Shown in pieces: positions 45,728-56,196 of a stretch of 64,000 nucleotides of DNA. The DNA is taken from contig JAPQWV010000299.1 of assembly GCA_027422505.1 (NCBI GenBank), forward strand, positions 434,001 to 498,000, given 5' to 3'. A model generated the notes under the pieces. The model did not search any database and had not been told where the DNA came from. It saw only the letters and a program-made list of their open reading frames with translations. Position 1 is the stretch's first letter. Each line of letters begins with the position of its first letter. This DNA comes from Craterostigma plantagineum (Eukaryota; Streptophyta; Magnoliopsida; Lamiales; Linderniaceae). Position numbers and translations under genes: made by a program.

Positions 45728-46066
45728 TGTTAGGAAATATTTTGTAGTGTTCAATTTCATTGCATTATCTTTGTTGGTTTGCTTTATTAAACTTTGGGCT
45801 AGCTCTTAATTGGGTTAGTTCCTAGTTATTCATGTAATGGGCCTTCACAAGAGGCCCACCTATTATATACCAACTTGTGGTATAAATAGGAAAACCCTAA
45901 CACATAGTTATGTGTGCTTGTGTGTGAAGATTAAATAAACAATTTTAGAGTGAGAGAGTCTTCTCAAGAACACCACCAAGCCCCACACGCCCCGTTCTTA
46001 AATCTCGATCTTTAGGCGTGTTTAATCCGTCCGAAGTCGTATTGTTGGTGTAATCTCGGACCAACA
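45728..46066 (+). repeat. Family E copy 1, 3' LTR
   Basis: 339 bp, nearly identical to 41944-42279 and followed by GTATC of the target duplication. Confidence 0.9.
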
Positions 46067-47331
46067 GTATCCCTTTGTATAATGGATGTTCTAAATACAC
46101 AAAATTGTCTGTTGTGTTCAAATTGTTGAACATTAAGGCTAAATTTGGGAATTCGAATAAATGTTTCTCAACACTCTTAGAAACAATCGCCGATATGCTT
46201 CCCGATGGGAATGACTTCCGGCGTCGACTTACGAGGCCAAGAAGCTGTAGCCCTTTGAACTTGCAGTATGAAAGCTTGTCCCAACGACTGCGTGGTTTAT
46301 AGAGGCGAGTATGAATCGGCTGATAAGTGTCCGACGTGTGACACTTGGCATTACAAGCGAAAGGATGAAGTCGGTGGGGCTCATGCTAAGGTTCTATGGT
46401 ATCTGCCAATAATACCCAGATTTAAGCGAATGCTCTCCAACGCCGATGATGTTAAAATGCTTAGATGGCGTGATGCGGAAAGGAAAAAGGACGGAAAATT
46501 GAGGCATCCGGCAGATTCTCCTCAATGGAGGAACATTGATTCGTTGTTTCCGGCATTTGGAAATGAAGCACGAAATCTAAGGCTTAGGATTTGTACAGAT
46601 GGGATAAACCCGTTCCGGGTTTTGAGCAGCCGTCACAGTACTTGGCCGGGGCTGCGTTGTATATACAACCTCCCTCCATGGCTTTCGATGAAAAGAAAGC
46701 ATATCATTCTTTCCTGTCTAATATCAAACAATGTGATAATGACATTGACGTATACTTGACTTCGTTGATTGATGATCTGAAAACACTATGGTCCGAAGGC
46801 GTCGAGGTGTACGGTGCATACGTAAAATCAAGATTTATGCTTCGGGCTATGATATTTTGTACCATCAATGATTTTCCAACTTACGGCAATCTGTCAGGCT
46901 ATAGTGTAAAGGGCAAGAAAGCATGTCCGGTTTGTGGGGATAATACAAATGGTCAATGGTTGAACAACTGCTTGACATACATTTACATGGGCCATCGGAA
47001 ATTCCCGTCGCGTACCCACGAATATCAAATGAAGAAAAAGCTGCTACCGCTGTTTAACGGAGAGAGCGAGCTTTCAAGGGCTACATTACCGTTGAAAGGC
47101 ACAGACATGAGTGACATCGTTGCAAACATTAATGTTCAGTTTGGTAAGAAGTGCAAACCATCAAAACACGGTAGTGTCTGGAAAAGCGGTCAATATTTTG
47201 GGAGCTTCCTTACTGGAAAAACCTTGGCGTGAGACATTGCATCAATGTGATGCATGTGGAGAAAAATGTTTGTGATAGTATCGTTGGAACTCTTTTGAAT
47301 ATGCCAGGTAAGACAAAAGACGGACTTAAAG
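46067..47331 (+). pseudogene. CACTA transposase, TNP2 core, frameshifted and truncated
   Basis: Continues after the GTATC duplication with IPLYNGCSKYTKLSVVFKL, a frame break near 46220, ACPNDCVVYRGEYESADKCP and WYLPIIPRFKRM, further breaks near 46610-46740, and DNDIDVYLTSLIDDLKTLW, FPTYGNLSGYSVKGKKACPV. After one more shift near 47170 it reads ELPYWKNLGVRHC and NVMHVEKNVCDSI. These are the conserved blocks of the Transposase_21 (TNP2) family. The gene is cut at KDGLK (47331). The transposase would bind CACTA ends and cut them; this copy is dead. Confidence 0.85.
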
Positions 47332-48469
47332 TGTAGCCGCCCTACTTCTTAACTACTTTATTCGGCGGATTTCCGTTAAGTAAGTCGCGGAGGACCAGAT
47401 CTAACTTTCTAAGAAAATAATATACTTATATAACAAAAATGGGGTTTACAAAAGCGTTACGTCTATCGGGTCGAAGCCCCAAAAATCAAAACTTGAAGAT
47501 AATATACTACGCCGCTCCACAGGTCACGTCCCATGTACTGCGCCGACCTCAAAAGCCCATGGAGTTACCGCCGCCAGCTAGCCTAAAACTAACCATGACA
47601 CCCATCGGTGTCGGGCTCAGTTCTCACCTACAAAAATAAAATCCTGAGTAATTGCCCACTAGGTGGTCAGAAAAATATGCAATGGAGTGCACTTGTCCCA
47701 TTCCCAAACCTCACAACATGTTAAAATGCACGCTCGATCCTACGTCTTATCTCAACACATAATAGGGCCCTAGGCTAGACTCGCCACCCACGCGCGCAAT
47801 GACGTTTAACGCCTTAATCATGCGGTAGCCCACGTCGGCAGTGCTAGGTCGCTCCATCCGCAATCACAATCTCATCCCGACGGTGTTACACCCCGAGACG
47901 TGTCTACAACACTGTACCCGAGTAGACAGGTCACTCCACGCCTATCTGCCGTCACTGAGCCAAATCGCAAATCCGTTGGTGTACACCTCGGGTGGCTCAA
48001 TCCTGAGTAGACAGGTCTCGCAAAGCCTATCTTCCACCAGGTGCCCAATCGAGTATAAACCTGACTGCCAACATCGGCAACTCTACCCCACTCATCCGAC
48101 ACCGTAAGGTGTCACCGTATGAATACAGTACAACAATCTCTCACGTGGCATGTCGTGAAATGCACACAATATCATACAGTCACAACCACATAACTTGTAA
48201 AATATCAAAACTAGGCCGAATGATTTAAATTTCAAAAATACCGTTTATATTTTAAATATGTGTTGACCCGAAAATCCTAGTCAAAGAATGAAAAATATTC
48301 TAATTTAAAATTGTTGGGCCTGAAATAGGGGAAAAGCCCAAAATTAAATCTGCTGGTCAAACTCACACAAATTCTGTCGAAGCCCAAACCAAAATCGCTC
48401 GATCCCACATTTCAAATGCCGGTCAACGCGCGAAACGTTTGGGTCAATGCCCGAGTTCGCGAAGGCTTT
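47332..48469 (-). repeat. Tekay-like LTR fragment A, minus orientation
   Basis: Starts TGTAGCCGCCCTAC, which read on the minus strand is an LTR end (GTAGGGCGGCTACA). The minus strand carries a block like the Tekay LTR (CTCAGGATTTTATTTTTGTAGG, then GACGTGACCTGTGG). It cuts the CACTA coding sequence. No coding, no second LTR found. Confidence 0.55.
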
Positions 48470-49960
48470 TGTGGCGCCCCACGCCACTACACTATTATAC
48501 GACTCTAAGACTAATAAAATACGACTTCGAGGAAATAAAACGCAAGAACTCCGTTTGAAAATCGTCGATAACACATGTACTTGACCAATCAAAACCCTCT
48601 CACCCGACAAAATTATACTCGCAAACTCGTAATAAAATAACTTTACCTTAAAATGGAATAGTTCTCCCACAACATTCAAACTGACAAACTACGCAGCCCG
48701 ACTCGACCATATATAACATATAAACACATATAGCATACATAGAGATGTCCAAACTATGACCAGACACGGTTCAACGGTAAGTAGAAAACTACACAAACCC
48801 AAAACAAAAGAACTCGCTCGCCCACAGGTCGTCATCCATGTACATGTCATCTCAAAAGTCTTTGGGAGCTTCAGCAGCTAGCCTCGAAAGCATATCATAC
48901 AACATCATCGGGCTCACCTACAACACATGAACGACGTGAGCTAATTGCTCAGTAAGAGAATGCCACAATTATATAAACTCGTGTAGAATATGATCGGAAC
49001 TATATCGGCATGCGATATGAATTCCTCGAGTGATTCAAATGCAACATGGTATGCTATATGCCACTCATGTCTCGTAACTACGCAGTCATACCCTCATTCA
49101 CTCGATATGGGCCCTGAGACCGAATACTACGATACCGAAGAGCTCAATCAATATCAATGAGGCCTATGAATATCAATTCTGCACGGTCTTTTTCATCCGC
49201 CCAGAAGTAGCTACACGATCTTTTCCACCCGCCCAGAAAATAGCTGCGCAGTCTTTTTCACCCGTCCAGAAAAGACGTTGTCACGTCAGACCGATAAAGG
49301 CGCCGTACCGCCAAAAGGGAAAGGGCTCGAGTGGACCATCCCGTCAAAGGCGGTCTTCTCCACTACGAGATTCCCTCGCATATCGTAGTATCGTCTCACT
49401 CTCACACAAATAATGCTCCTCACAAGATCAGTCTCGCCAAAGAAACCATATGAAAATCCTCACATGCTCATCACCAGTCGCCCAAAGCGACGTAAATGAC
49501 TCGATGTAAATGAAACAATGCACAATATGCAAGGAATATCATACACCCATATTCGAAACAGTAATTTGTGCCCAATGACCTACACACAAATCACCTGAGC
49601 TAACAAATAGTACAACTCAAATCATATAAGGTCATACCTCAACAATTAATTAAAATAACGTATACATCTAAAATCGCTCGCGCCCGATAGTGGTCGCCCG
49701 ATTCTAAAATCGCCGAGTTATCCATCTCACAAATCGTCCGATTGGACATGGTTTCGCCGCTTCATTATTTCGCCCGATTCCATGTATGAATTTTTCAAGC
49801 ATTCAACCGATTCCTCATGTACTTGTGCTTATATTCGTTGAGGCTTAAACATGTCTAATCGATCGAAACTCATACAATATTAAATAAGGCCGAAACTTAA
49901 GTACTTAGGGTTTTCGAGGCACGGTACAATTTCGGAAGCTACTGCTGTTAGTTATGAAGT
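48470..49960 (-). repeat. Tekay-like LTR fragment B, minus orientation
   Basis: Begins TGTGGCGCCCCACGCC, the reverse of a GGGGCGCCACA end as in the Tekay LTR at 21802. The minus strand shares TACTGAGC...GGATGACGACCTGTG blocks with the Tekay LTRs and has CGATCGAAA/CGCCCGAT words (49660-49870). A ~38-bp unit TCTTTTTCACCCGCCCAGAA recurs three times at 49185-49285. The far end is unclear. Confidence 0.6.
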
Positions 49961-50172
49961 CATATTGTGACATATATTAAGCATACTAAGCATGAGAAAC
50001 AAACTTGAGTATACCTTACTTATCTTTAGAACTGTTGATTTAATGGCACTTGAGTTTCTTTCGTTTCCACTCTCTATCTTTATATGATATCCTTTGTTGC
50101 TTCTTCTAATGGGTTTAACTCATGAATACTCGATATTTATTAGATAAGCATCCAAGATTTCGAAATTCTAAA
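49961..50172. other. AT-rich spacer
   Basis: About 210 bp without ORF or recognised repeat, between the Tekay-like fragment and the Athila LTR. Confidence 0.4.
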
Positions 50173-50826
50173 TGATGGGTGATAAACGTATTTTCTTACG
50201 TTTATATTTGTTGTTTAAGTCGTTTGCATGATAAGTGAAGCCGTTTTGATTATTTTTGTGATATAATATGGTTTCACAACAAAATCAAATGTTTTACGGC
50301 AGTTTTGCGACAGTTTATTATTTCTCCATGATCACAAGGTAAATGATGTCCGATGGACCTGAACTTTTAACCATAGATAGAGGACTTGTTAATCTTGATT
50401 CTGCCAAAGGGATTTTTAATCCGATGTCTAGATTGGGAAATATAAATTTTTGAACGTGCTGCTATTTTGCAGGAAATGGGTCACGGCCGTGACGGATTTG
50501 CATGAGGCCGTGACGCACACCAGAATGCCTCTTGCTCGATTATGTGACGGCCGTGAAGGTGAACCAACAAAGCCGTGAAGGCCATTCATGGCCGTGAAAG
50601 GGGGTGCAAGAGGCCGTGAATGAGGGCAGAAAGCCGATATTTTAGCCCGAACTTGTCACGGCCGTGAACGTGAAGACCTCAAGCCGTGAACACGGGCAAA
50701 GACTTTTTTTTCAGGTTTTATGTTGTCACGGCCGTGAAGATGCGTAAACGAGGCCTTGAACATCCCGTGGCCATGTTAAAAGTCAAGCAAATAAAGAGAT
50801 AGTGACTTCAACTTATCTTATCATCG
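50173..50826 (+). repeat. Athila 5' LTR, left part
   Basis: Starts at TGATGGGTGATAAACG (the exact start could be 50180). It holds a cluster of TCACGGCCGTGA palindromes and variants (50474-50780). It is interrupted at 50827 by family E sequence. Confidence 0.6.
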
Positions 50827-51382
50827 TGAAGATCGTACAGCAGCATCAGCAGCAACCATCATCCACCTCCGCTCACACCACCTATGCCACCTCTCACAAC
50901 ACCTACTCCACCACCTACGCAAATTACGCCACGCCGGAGGCTTCCACTACCTCCGCACACATTCTGATGTGTCAGGCTATTTGTTCATAATGGAACACTC
51001 GAAGGAGCCATAGCACATCTCACCCACCACATTCCGCCACCACTGCGCTGACCACTCTGGAGACCGGGCTTCCTACTCTTGAAAGTCACATTTCAATGGA
51101 GCCTTGGCACAATTTTTACACCCCACGCCTACCTTCTTCTGGAGCCAGACGAGTCAACTTTGTGGCCGAACCAGACAACTTCAATTCGAAGACGACGAAT
51201 CCGGCGTCGAGAAAAAGAAGATTGGGGAATCTTCACAAGTGAGTCCTAGTCGAGCCATCAATGCCTCCGCAAGAAGAGGAGATATCCCTTGTAGGGGGAG
51301 TTTATTAGGACTCGAGATTCCTCCAATATGCCCAACAAAGATATCCCGCGCTGAATTAAAGATTGAACACTGAGGAGGAGAT

Positions 51383-51718
51383 TGTTAGGAAATATTTTGT
51401 AGTGTTCAATTTCATTATATTATCTTTGTTGGTTAGCTTTTAGTTAATTTGGGTTAGGTCGTAATGGGCTAGCCCGTAGCTATTTTGTAATGGGCTTACA
51501 CAAGGGCCCAAGTATTATATATTTTAACTTGTGGTATAAATACTAAAACCCTAACACATAGTTAGGTGTGCTTGTGTGTGTAGAGAAAATAAACATATGT
51601 TAGAGTGAGAGAGCCTCCTCAAGAACACCACCAAGCCCCACGCTCGTTCTCGATTCCGATCTATTAGGCGTGTTTAATCCGTCCGAAGTTGTTCGTTTGG
51701 GTAAAACTCGGACCAACA
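51383..51718 (+). repeat. Family E copy 2, middle LTR
   Basis: 336 bp, TGTTAGGAAATATTTTG to GGACCAACA, preceded by GAGGAGGAGAT as PPT. It is followed by ATTGGTATCAGAGCCC as PBS (51719-51734). Confidence 0.88.
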
Positions 51719-54700
51719 ATTGGTATCAGAGCCCAACGCGACCGGATTTGCGTGTTTAAGCAAGATTTGAGTGTTAAATTGCTTGAAAATATTTTTCGTC
51801 ACTTTCAGTTTTTGGCCGATTTCGACCTCGTTTTGTTGTTTTTAGACATCCCAAAGGTTGATTATGTGTTTAGGAATGCCTTTCTGAAGTTTTGGAACAA
51901 GTTTCGTCGATTTTGAGTGAGATTTGAGCGAAAACGAGTTGATTTTTCTGGTATAAGTCGCGCAGCCTATCCAACAGTACACTGTTCTTGGCCGAGAAAT
52001 TTCATAGCCGAGAAATTTTTTTTCTCAGACTGAGAAATTTCGAAACCGAGAAACTTTCTTTCTCAGGCTGAGAAATTTCGAAACCGAGAAATTTTCTTTT
52101 CCAGGTTGAGAAATTTCGAAACCGAGAAATTTTCTTTCTCAGGCTGAGAAATTTCTATCCGAGAAACTTTTCAGTTGCAAAAACTTTCTCAGTTCACACT
52201 TCACGATTTTTTCGCGGTCTCTCTCACAGCTGCTTTTTCTCAACCCGCGAATTTTTCAACCTGAGAAACTTTTAAAACTGAGAAATTTTTTCAAACTTCG
52301 AAATTTTCCGGAACTTCGAAATTTTCGCGACTCACTCTCTCAACGAAATTTCTCGACACACATCATTTTTCGCACCCCCCGAGAAATTTGCACCCCGACC
52401 TTTAAACTTGATCCAAACCCGATTTTTGGGTTCAAATCTTGCAAAATCAATCTTTAAAATTACACTTAAACGTTTTTGACCACCAAAAATTTCTGGCCCC
52501 CCCCTTCGGATTAAATAAGGTTTAAAAAAAATAAAAATTTAGACGACGTTTTTTGTGAAATTTTTGAAAACAAATCCAAAACGCGGCAACGATCACCGTA
52601 CCCAACAATCGACCTAGGACGGCATTGGCACATTATAGAAAAAGTTTAGGTCACCCCCAAACTTTTCGGAGCGGAATTTCCAAATGCCAATTTCACAGAC
52701 CCAACATGTATGGTACCCGGGTTGGATACATGACTGGTACACGACGTGAGCAACCACTCCCCGGCATGAATGGTACATGGGTTGCTCCACATTCGTGACC
52801 GGTATGCACTGCGAGCAACCAACCCCATCATGCACGTTGCACGGGTTGCTCCACGTGCACGAAGGGATGTCAGAGAAGCGAGCAACCATCATGACTTTTG
52901 TACAAATCCGTGCAGAACCCGGACCTACAAAGAAGGGTTGACAAAAGACCAACCAACCATCAGTTGGGGCGCCATCCAATCTCGATGCTTAGACGATGTG
53001 GATCTCAGGTTCCAGACTCCACCGTCCACCCACTGCCATCCATTCCATCATGGTGTGCTACATGGAGACGTCCTCTGCCACCATGCTCTTCACTACGCCC
53101 TCACCTTCCACCAGACTAGTCCCTGAAGTGTCTGATCAACAGTTTTGGGTCACCCTTGTCGACTCGCTCGTGGTCGCCATTCAACGCGATCACGCCACGC
53201 CCCCACAGTTCCCATGGATCAGTGAAACCCCTAATCCTAACCCAGGAACGAGACTACCCTAGCCTCTTATCTAGGTCTAGGTCGCGCGACATCCTCCTCC
53301 ACGCAAAGATCCAATCAACGATCTCGAGAGGATGACGTAAGTCGCTTGCAGGAGTTGCGAACCAACGACGACATGATCGCACTCCTCTGTCATATCTCAC
53401 CACAACCCGGACCTCGCCCATAAGTACAGGAGACGACTCGTTCGTTTCCCGAGTAGAAGTCGCGGCATCTGGTCCAACCGCGAGAGGACCTGATTGGAAT
53501 AAGATCTGAGTCCAGTCCACAATTAACCCCTCCCAACCACTCAGTTATCCTTTCGCAGATAGCTGTTTCATTCGCACAAGAGGAACCATGTTAGCCATCA
53601 CCGCCCCACTTGGAGACGGTTGATGTTGAACATGTAGTGCCCCGCCTCTCACTGCACCTCTTCCACCCACGTCGAGTCTAGTGTCCTCACCCACCGAAAT
53701 TTTCAAATTTCTAGGACACGAACACTCTTTACGCACCGCAGGTTCTTCGTGAACTTGCCCGAACGCTCGGTGATGTCTCTGTGACTGAGAGCGGAAGACC
53801 TAGCACGGCCAACGTCACCACAACCGTGAGCCTAGGCCATCAATTGTTTGAGTCTGTCTCATCGATGATGCCAACGGGAAGTCTTAGTGACCCCGTCTTT
53901 TCCCGTCCTGTGCAAACAGGCGGCACATCAGACACGCGTTTCGATGTTGTGACGACGGAGCGTCTTTGTGGACCCTGTCTGGTTAGTTACCCCGTTCGTG
54001 ATGGTGACCCGACTCGTAGCAATCAGCGAGGAACTTACACATTCCATGCCGCACTCGAGTTCACGAGGATCTATGAAGGACAAGGTCCCATCACCGACAC
54101 CACTCCTACGCCTACGCCTACGCCTACGCCACCACATGCTGCTCCGCCTCTTCCAAGTTTCGAAATGAACTTGGAGGAAAGCCAAATGCTGCTACTCCTG
54201 AGAATCCCACATGATTGCCTCACTCAACGCCACACCACATCACCATCACCACCATCAACGCCGGAGGCAGACTCGTCCCATGGACGACGTGACGATCCCA
54301 AAGACGGAGATCATCTCGAGGGGGAGTAAAGGAGAAGAACTGAGTTGAAGATCGTATAGCAGCATTAGCAGCAACCATCATCCACCTCCGCTCACACCAC
54401 TTATGCCACCTCTCACAACACCTACTCCACCACCTACGCAAACTACGCCACGCCGGAGGCTTCCACTACCTCCGTACACATTCTGATGTGTCAGGCTATT
54501 TGTTCATAATGGAACACTCGAAGGAGCCATAGCACATCTCACCCACCACATTCTGCCACCACTGCGCTGACCACTCTGGAGACCGGGCTCCTACTCTTGA
54601 AAGTCACATTTCAATGGAGCCTTGGCACAATTTTTACACCCCACGCCTACCTTCTTCTGGAGCCAGACGAGTCAACTTTGTGGCCGAACCAGACAACTTC

Positions 54701-54899
54701 CATTCGAAGACGATGAATCCGGCGTCGAGAAGAAGAAGATTGGAGAATCTTCACAAGTGAGTCCTAGTCGAGCCATCAATGCCTCCGCAAGAAGAGGAGA
54801 TATCCCTTGTAGGGGAGTTTGTTAGGACTCGAGATTCTTCCAATACGCCCAACAAAGATATCCCGCGCTGAATTGAAGATTGAACACTAAGGGGGAGAT
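51719..54899 (+). other. Interior of family E copy 2
   Basis: 3.18 kb. PBS at its start; CGAGAAATTT motif tract at 51985-52340; three ~57-bp units around GGGTTGCTCCAC at 52705-52890; a 182-codon ORF at 53781-54329 with a TPTPTPTP stretch and an LEGE end; and GGGGGAGAT PPT at its right end. No known gag or pol domain. The ORF is broken in copy 1, so I do not call it a gene. Confidence 0.6.
53781..54329 (+). CDS. Hypothetical 182-codon ORF in family E copy 2
   Basis: Starts MTESGRPSTANVTTTV, contains a TPTPTPTPTPPHAAPP stretch and ends HLEGE. No recognised domain. A related stretch at 44619-45154 in copy 1 has frameshifts. It may be a remnant of the lost polyprotein of an autonomous ancestor, or chance. 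I include it because it is the longest conserved open frame in the family. Confidence 0.3.
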   Translation: MTESGRPSTANVTTTVSLGHQLFESVSSMMPTGSLSDPVFSRPVQTGGTSDTRFDVVTTERLCGPCLVSYPVRDGDPTRSNQRGTYTFHAALEFTRIYEGQGPITDTTPTPTPTPTPPHAAPPLPSFEMNLEESQMLLLLRIPHDCLTQRHTTSPSPPSTPEADSSHGRRDDPKDGDHLEGE

Positions 54900-55233
54900 T
54901 GTTATGAAATATTTTATAGTGTTCAATTTCATTATATTATCTTTGTTGGTTAGCTTTTAGTTAATTTGGGCTAGGTCGTAATGGGCTAGCCCGTAGCTAT
55001 TTTGTAATGGGCTTACACAAGGGCCCAAGTATTATATATTAACTTGTGGTATAAATACTAAAACCCTAACACATAGTTAGGTGTGCTTGTGTGTGTAGAG
55101 AAAATAAACATATGTTAGAGTGAGAGAGCCTCCTCAAGAACACCACCAAGCCCCACGCTCGTTCTCGATTCCGATCTATTAGGCGTGTTTAATCCGTCCG
55201 AAGTTGTTCGTTTGGGTAAAACTCGGACCAACA
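54900..55233 (+). repeat. Family E copy 2, right LTR
   Basis: 334 bp; starts TGTTATGAAATATTTTATAG and ends GGACCAACA, then Athila LTR sequence resumes with CATAGTCGCATACACG. Confidence 0.88.
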
Positions 55234-56071
55234 CATAGTCGCATACACGTTTCCATTCTAAGCCCAAGAACACAAGATTAGTTGCTCACCAAGTGCTCGA
55301 TAAAAGTCCTAAACGAAGAACGAGATTAACTTCGAAGTCGAATTCAGGGAAGTATTTGATGTTTTGCTATTGTTATGACTCGTTATGATTTTGATTATGC
55401 CTATGTGATTGAAATTATCTAGTTAGCTTGGTCATGTCTACGTGTTTAAGTTAACATAGTTCGGGAAATCGTACGCTACGCTCTGAGAGAGGGGCAGACG
55501 ATTAGACCACTTGTAAACGAGCGGAATAAACTCATCGCTAGAGATATGTTGAACTAGCCCGTCGGATTAGAGTCATAGTGGGATTCACCGTGTTGTTAAT
55601 GCGATCTTCGGTTAAGTAGTTAGGGAAGCTTGCCGAGCTATTTAATTCGTTGATTAGTTGTTTGCGATTATTATATGGTAAGGCGCAGTTTCGTCAGCTA
55701 TATAACCCGCATGCATGTAGTAGGAATCTCCACGGTCTAATGATAGCGTTGCTTACGTACACTTGATATTTGTTTTGGTTGAGCTAGGGGGATTCGAAAT
55801 CTCCAATACGTTTGTTTCCATAAGGGTTTCCTCTCCGCACCATTTTACTAAGTTGTATTTTCTAAGTATTGTTATTTACAGTTTCAACAATCAAAAATAT
55901 TTACTAGAATATTTAAACGACGGTTTTCTAAAGTACATAGTTCTCTTGGGATTCGATACTCGAATACTTGCTACGTCTATGCTATTTCGATAGGTACACT
56001 TGCCTGTTGAGCGTAGGACATTTCGTTAGTGTTCGTTTTATTTTATTACTCGATCCGCTCGATCAAAGTTT
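55234..56071 (+). repeat. Athila 5' LTR, right part
   Basis: Runs from the family E boundary to about GCTCGATCA, just before the PBS at 56072. The ORF at 55763-55993 has no domain and is not called a gene. Confidence 0.6.
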
Positions 56072-56090
56072 TGGCGCCGTTGCCGGGGAA
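56072..56090 (+). other. Primer binding site, Asp tRNA type
   Basis: TGGCGCCGTTGCCGGGGAA, the PBS characteristic of Athila/Tat gypsy elements. Confidence 0.93.
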
Positions 56091-56196
56091 CTATCGATTT
56101 AGAAAAAATCATAGTTTATTATTCTTGCAATTTATTAAGTATCAAAATCTTTGCTTAGTCATTTTTTTAGTGGTCTAGGTACGTGTACGTTGGTGC

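Larger units (their letters stand above)
41944..46066 (+). mobile_element. Non-autonomous LTR retrotransposon (family E, copy 1)
   Basis: LTRs of 336 bp (41944-42279) and 339 bp (45728-46066), termini TGTTAGGAAATAT...GGACCAACA, flanked by perfect GTATC duplications (41939-41943, 46067-46071). A Met PBS and PPT are in place. The 3.45-kb interior shows no gag or pol domain, so it is a large non-autonomous element. A related copy lies at 50827-55233. Confidence 0.9.
40170..47331 (+). mobile_element. Decayed CACTA (En/Spm-like) transposon fragment, split by an LTR element
   Basis: Defined by the hairpin repeats and by transposase coding remnants at 41524-41943 and 46067-47331. No CACTA terminal repeats were found: the left boundary is uncertain, and the right side ends abruptly at 47331 where a minus-oriented LTR fragment begins with TGTAGCCGCC. 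The interruption by the LTR element at 41944-46066 has perfect GTATC target duplications. Confidence 0.65.
50827..55233 (+). mobile_element. Family E copy 2, partial tandem (interior tail, LTR, interior, LTR)
   Basis: 50827-51382 is the 3' end of a family E interior; then come LTR 51383-51718, PBS, interior 51719-54899 and LTR 54900-55233. The orphan interior tail is about 98% identical to the end of the second interior (54346-54899), more similar to it than to copy 1. It therefore looks like a tandem (LTR-int-LTR-int-LTR) that lost its leftmost LTR and most of the first interior. No target duplication is found. Confidence 0.8.

Noticed and set aside
52614..52979. Minus-strand ORF of 121 codons in family E, with a related one at 43617-43817
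   Set aside because: It covers the ~57-bp repeat units, so its repeated Cys/Trp pattern reflects the DNA repeat; no known domain, and opposite to the element direction.
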